Source: Bog-473 sp963745175 (GTDB lineage: Bacteria; Actinomycetota; Acidimicrobiia; Acidimicrobiales; RAAP-2). From it: a stretch of 64,000 nucleotides of DNA. Positions 62,612 to 64,000 of the stretch are shown here, in pieces. The notes beneath the pieces were generated by a model. The model was not told the origin of the DNA. It made no database searches and saw only the letters and a list, made by a program, of their open reading frames with translations. A program made the translations under genes and the position numbers. How positions within the stretch are numbered: position 1 is the first letter of the stretch; every line of letters starts with the position of its first letter. The stretch lies in NCBI GenBank assembly GCA_963745175.1, contig CAVUWK010000003.1, forward strand, positions 1 to 64,000, read 5' to 3'.

Positions 62612-63274
62612 GTGCCCGGCGCCGACGAAGGGGATCACTCCCCCGCTGCGCTGCATGAGCTCCTCGGCGAGGCTCGTGCCGCTGGTTTCCTCGGCCCCGG
62701 GCCGATCGAGCCCCAGCTCCGCCACGCTGAGGGGTTCACCGCCATCGCCCGCCGCCTGGCCCCCGACGGACCCTGCGACCTCGTGGACCTCGGCTCGGGA
62801 GGGGGACTTCCCGGGCTGGTGGTGGCCGGCGGCTGGCCCCAGGCGTCCGTGGCGCTTCTCGAGGCCAACGCCCGCCGTGCCGCCTTCCTGCGCCGTGCCG
62901 TGGACCGTCTGGGGCTGTCCGACCGGGTGCAGGTGCTCGAGGGCCGGGCGGAGGACTACGGACGCCAGGAGGGCCTGAGAGGCGAATTCGACGGGGCTCT
63001 GGCCCGTTCCTTCGGACGCCCGGCGGTGGTGGCGGAGTGTGCCGCTCCGCTGCTCCGGGTCGGCGGTTGGCTGGTCGTCTCGGAGCCCCCGCGAAGGGGA
63101 GCCGGGACCGACGAGGACGGCCGCTGGCCCCCGACCGAGCTCCGGCAGCTGGGCCTGGAGCCGGCCGAGACGGTCCACGAGGACTTCGAGTACCGGACGC
63201 TCCGCCAGACGGCGCCGTGCCCGGATCGATTTCCCCGGCGCAACGGGGTCCCGGCCAAGCGGCCCCTGTTCTGA
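62612..63274 (+). CDS. rsmG: 16S rRNA (guanine-527-N7) methyltransferase
   Basis: A 220-residue S-adenosylmethionine methyltransferase from GTG 62612. The SAM site is CDLVDLGSGGGLPGLVVAG, followed by VALLEANARRAAFLRRAV and GALARSFGRPAVVAECAAPL. It modifies G527 in the 530 loop; loss gives low-level streptomycin resistance in other bacteria. It precedes the parS-parA region as usual. Confidence 0.95.
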   Translation: MPGADEGDHSPAALHELLGEARAAGFLGPGPIEPQLRHAEGFTAIARRLAPDGPCDLVDLGSGGGLPGLVVAGGWPQASVALLEANARRAAFLRRAVDRLGLSDRVQVLEGRAEDYGRQEGLRGEFDGALARSFGRPAVVAECAAPLLRVGGWLVVSEPPRRGAGTDEDGRWPPTELRQLGLEPAETVHEDFEYRTLRQTAPCPDRFPRRNGVPAKRPLF

Positions 63275-63366
63275 GCTGCCGCCCCGAGGTTCGGGGGCCG
63301 GCGGCCCCACGGCCGGCTTCGCTCGGCGGACTCCCCGGGTGTGTCAGGCAAGGGGATGCGGGGTGA

Positions 63367-63382
63367 TGTTCCACGTGAAACG
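63367..63382. promoter_or_regulatory. parS: parS centromere site 1
   Basis: TGTTCCACGTGAAACG matches the parS consensus TGTTTCACGTGAAACA in 14 of 16 positions, and the central CACGTG is exact. It lies between rsmG and the partial parA-like gene, the expected place near the origin. Confidence 0.85.
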
Positions 63383-63415
63383 GGTCAGCGGGTGCCGTCG
63401 GTGCCCTCAACCGGA

Positions 63416-63431
63416 GGTTTCACGTGAAACA
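63416..63431. promoter_or_regulatory. parS: parS centromere site 2
   Basis: GGTTTCACGTGAAACA matches parS in 15 of 16 positions. It is 49 bp from site 1. ParB should load here and spread to organise and partition the origin. Confidence 0.92.
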
Positions 63432-63505
63432 ATCGGAACTCTTGACCTCGGGACTCCGGCGCGCCAGGATAGGCGCGTGCGGCGGCGATCTGGAGTTCCC
63501 ACCTG

Positions 63506-64000
63506 ATGCGCATCAGGCGCAGGGAGAGGGACCTTCCCGACACATCGGAATCAGGCGAACCGGCGGACCTTCCTTACGACCAGGAGGGCTCACGCCCACC
63601 GGATCCGGTTTCGAGCCTCATCACCGAGAAGTCCCCCGCCGAGCCCGAGGCCGCCGAAAGGGCACCCGCTCCCCCTCCGGCCGACAATGCTTCAATCCCT
63701 CCTGCCGCCGAGGCCGCCGAGGCGGTCCGGACGGATACGGACGGACCCGGGAGTCCCTCGGACCCCGGTGCTGCTGTCCCACCGGCGGACAACGGAGCGG
63801 CAGCCTCTCGAGAAACCACACCCGCCGAGGACGAGCCGATGGCGGCCGCGGCGGCATCCCCGCCGGTGGTCTCCGAGCCGGAGCCGGCCGAGGCCCCCGC
63901 CCCCGCCCCCGCCCCGCCGACCCCCGCTCCGGCGGCCGGGCCCGCGATGCGCGCCCCGTCCATCGGGAACGAGGCCACGGAGTTGCTCAACGGATCGAAG
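63506..64000 (+). CDS. parA: N-terminus of a probable ParA/Soj ATPase with a long disordered extension, cut by the window edge
   Basis: An ATG at 63506 opens a frame that stays open to the window end (165 residues). It begins MRIRRRERDLPDTSESGEP and is rich in Pro, Ala, Glu and Asp throughout, with no fold visible until a more ordinary segment near the edge (APSIGNEATELLNGSK). The place after rsmG and two parS sites is that of parA in most genomes, so I infer a ParA with an unusually long low-complexity N-terminus. No Walker motif is in view, so another protein is possible. Confidence 0.5.
   Translation, partial: MRIRRRERDLPDTSESGEPADLPYDQEGSRPPDPVSSLITEKSPAEPEAAERAPAPPPADNASIPPAAEAAEAVRTDTDGPGSPSDPGAAVPPADNGAAASRETTPAEDEPMAAAAASPPVVSEPEPAEAPAPAPAPPTPAPAAGPAMRAPSIGNEATELLNGSK

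Overview
The window is one contig from a GC-rich bacterium. Gene content and order point to the Actinomycetota. The right end carries the chromosomal origin in its standard order: gyrA, gyrB, dciA, recF, dnaN, a candidate oriC and dnaA on the minus strand, then rpmH, rnpA, yidD, yidC, jag/khpB and rsmG, two parS sites and the start of a ParA-like gene on the plus strand. The middle keeps the actinobacterial block crgA, trpG/pabA, pknB, pstP, fhaB, fhaA and tRNA-Leu, but pknA, pbpA and rodA are absent. A deep-branching actinobacterial class such as Acidimicrobiia is my inference; no rRNA is present to test it.

Layout. 1-8657: remnant of an integrative mobilizable element with a broken TrwC/MobF relaxase, a DUF433-like ORF, two excisionase-type HTH genes, an SSB and a tyrosine integrase, abutting the 5' side of tRNA-Ile(GAT). 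8837-15653: an envelope/polysaccharide-type locus with a PP-loop ATPase fused to an NRPS-type thioesterase, divergent from a pyruvyltransferase-like/coiled-coil/GT2 fusion, followed by a secreted GH16 enzyme. 15708-24766: housekeeping and catabolic genes (ASCH-like protein, aldo/keto reductase, pirin, SDR, KimA-like K+ permease with an OB-fold tail, DUF4118 protein, ComF-like protein, hotdog thioesterase, thiolase). 24791-30827: the Ser/Thr phosphorylation and cell-division cluster. 30900-41807: MFS transporter, divergent two-component pair, degenerate GGDEF protein, RNase D, acyl-CoA synthetase, a lone TnpB insertion and a second aldo/keto reductase. 41949-45652: three cell-surface genes, including a seven-repeat chaplin-like protein with a LAXTG-type sorting signal. 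45903-50506: bidomain dCTP deaminase, an unknown protein, a D-aminoacylase-type amidohydrolase and signal peptidase I. 50537-64000: the origin region.

Sequence quality matters here. Conserved proteins are split by single frameshifts in many places, including essential gyrA, and also pstP (two), the DevS-like kinase, the GGDEF gene (two), RNase D, tnpB and the pyruvyltransferase/GT2 gene. The relaxase has about five in 3.7 kb. Most isolated shifts look like residual indel errors in the assembly; the relaxase may be truly decayed. Coordinates below span the whole reconstructed gene in these cases.

Most interesting items: the PP-loop/thioesterase fusion with its divergent partner, the multi-chaplin LAXTG surface protein with two sister proteins sharing an N-terminal SLEEVF motif, the hairpins inside the mobile element, and inverted DnaA-box-like sites upstream of dcd.
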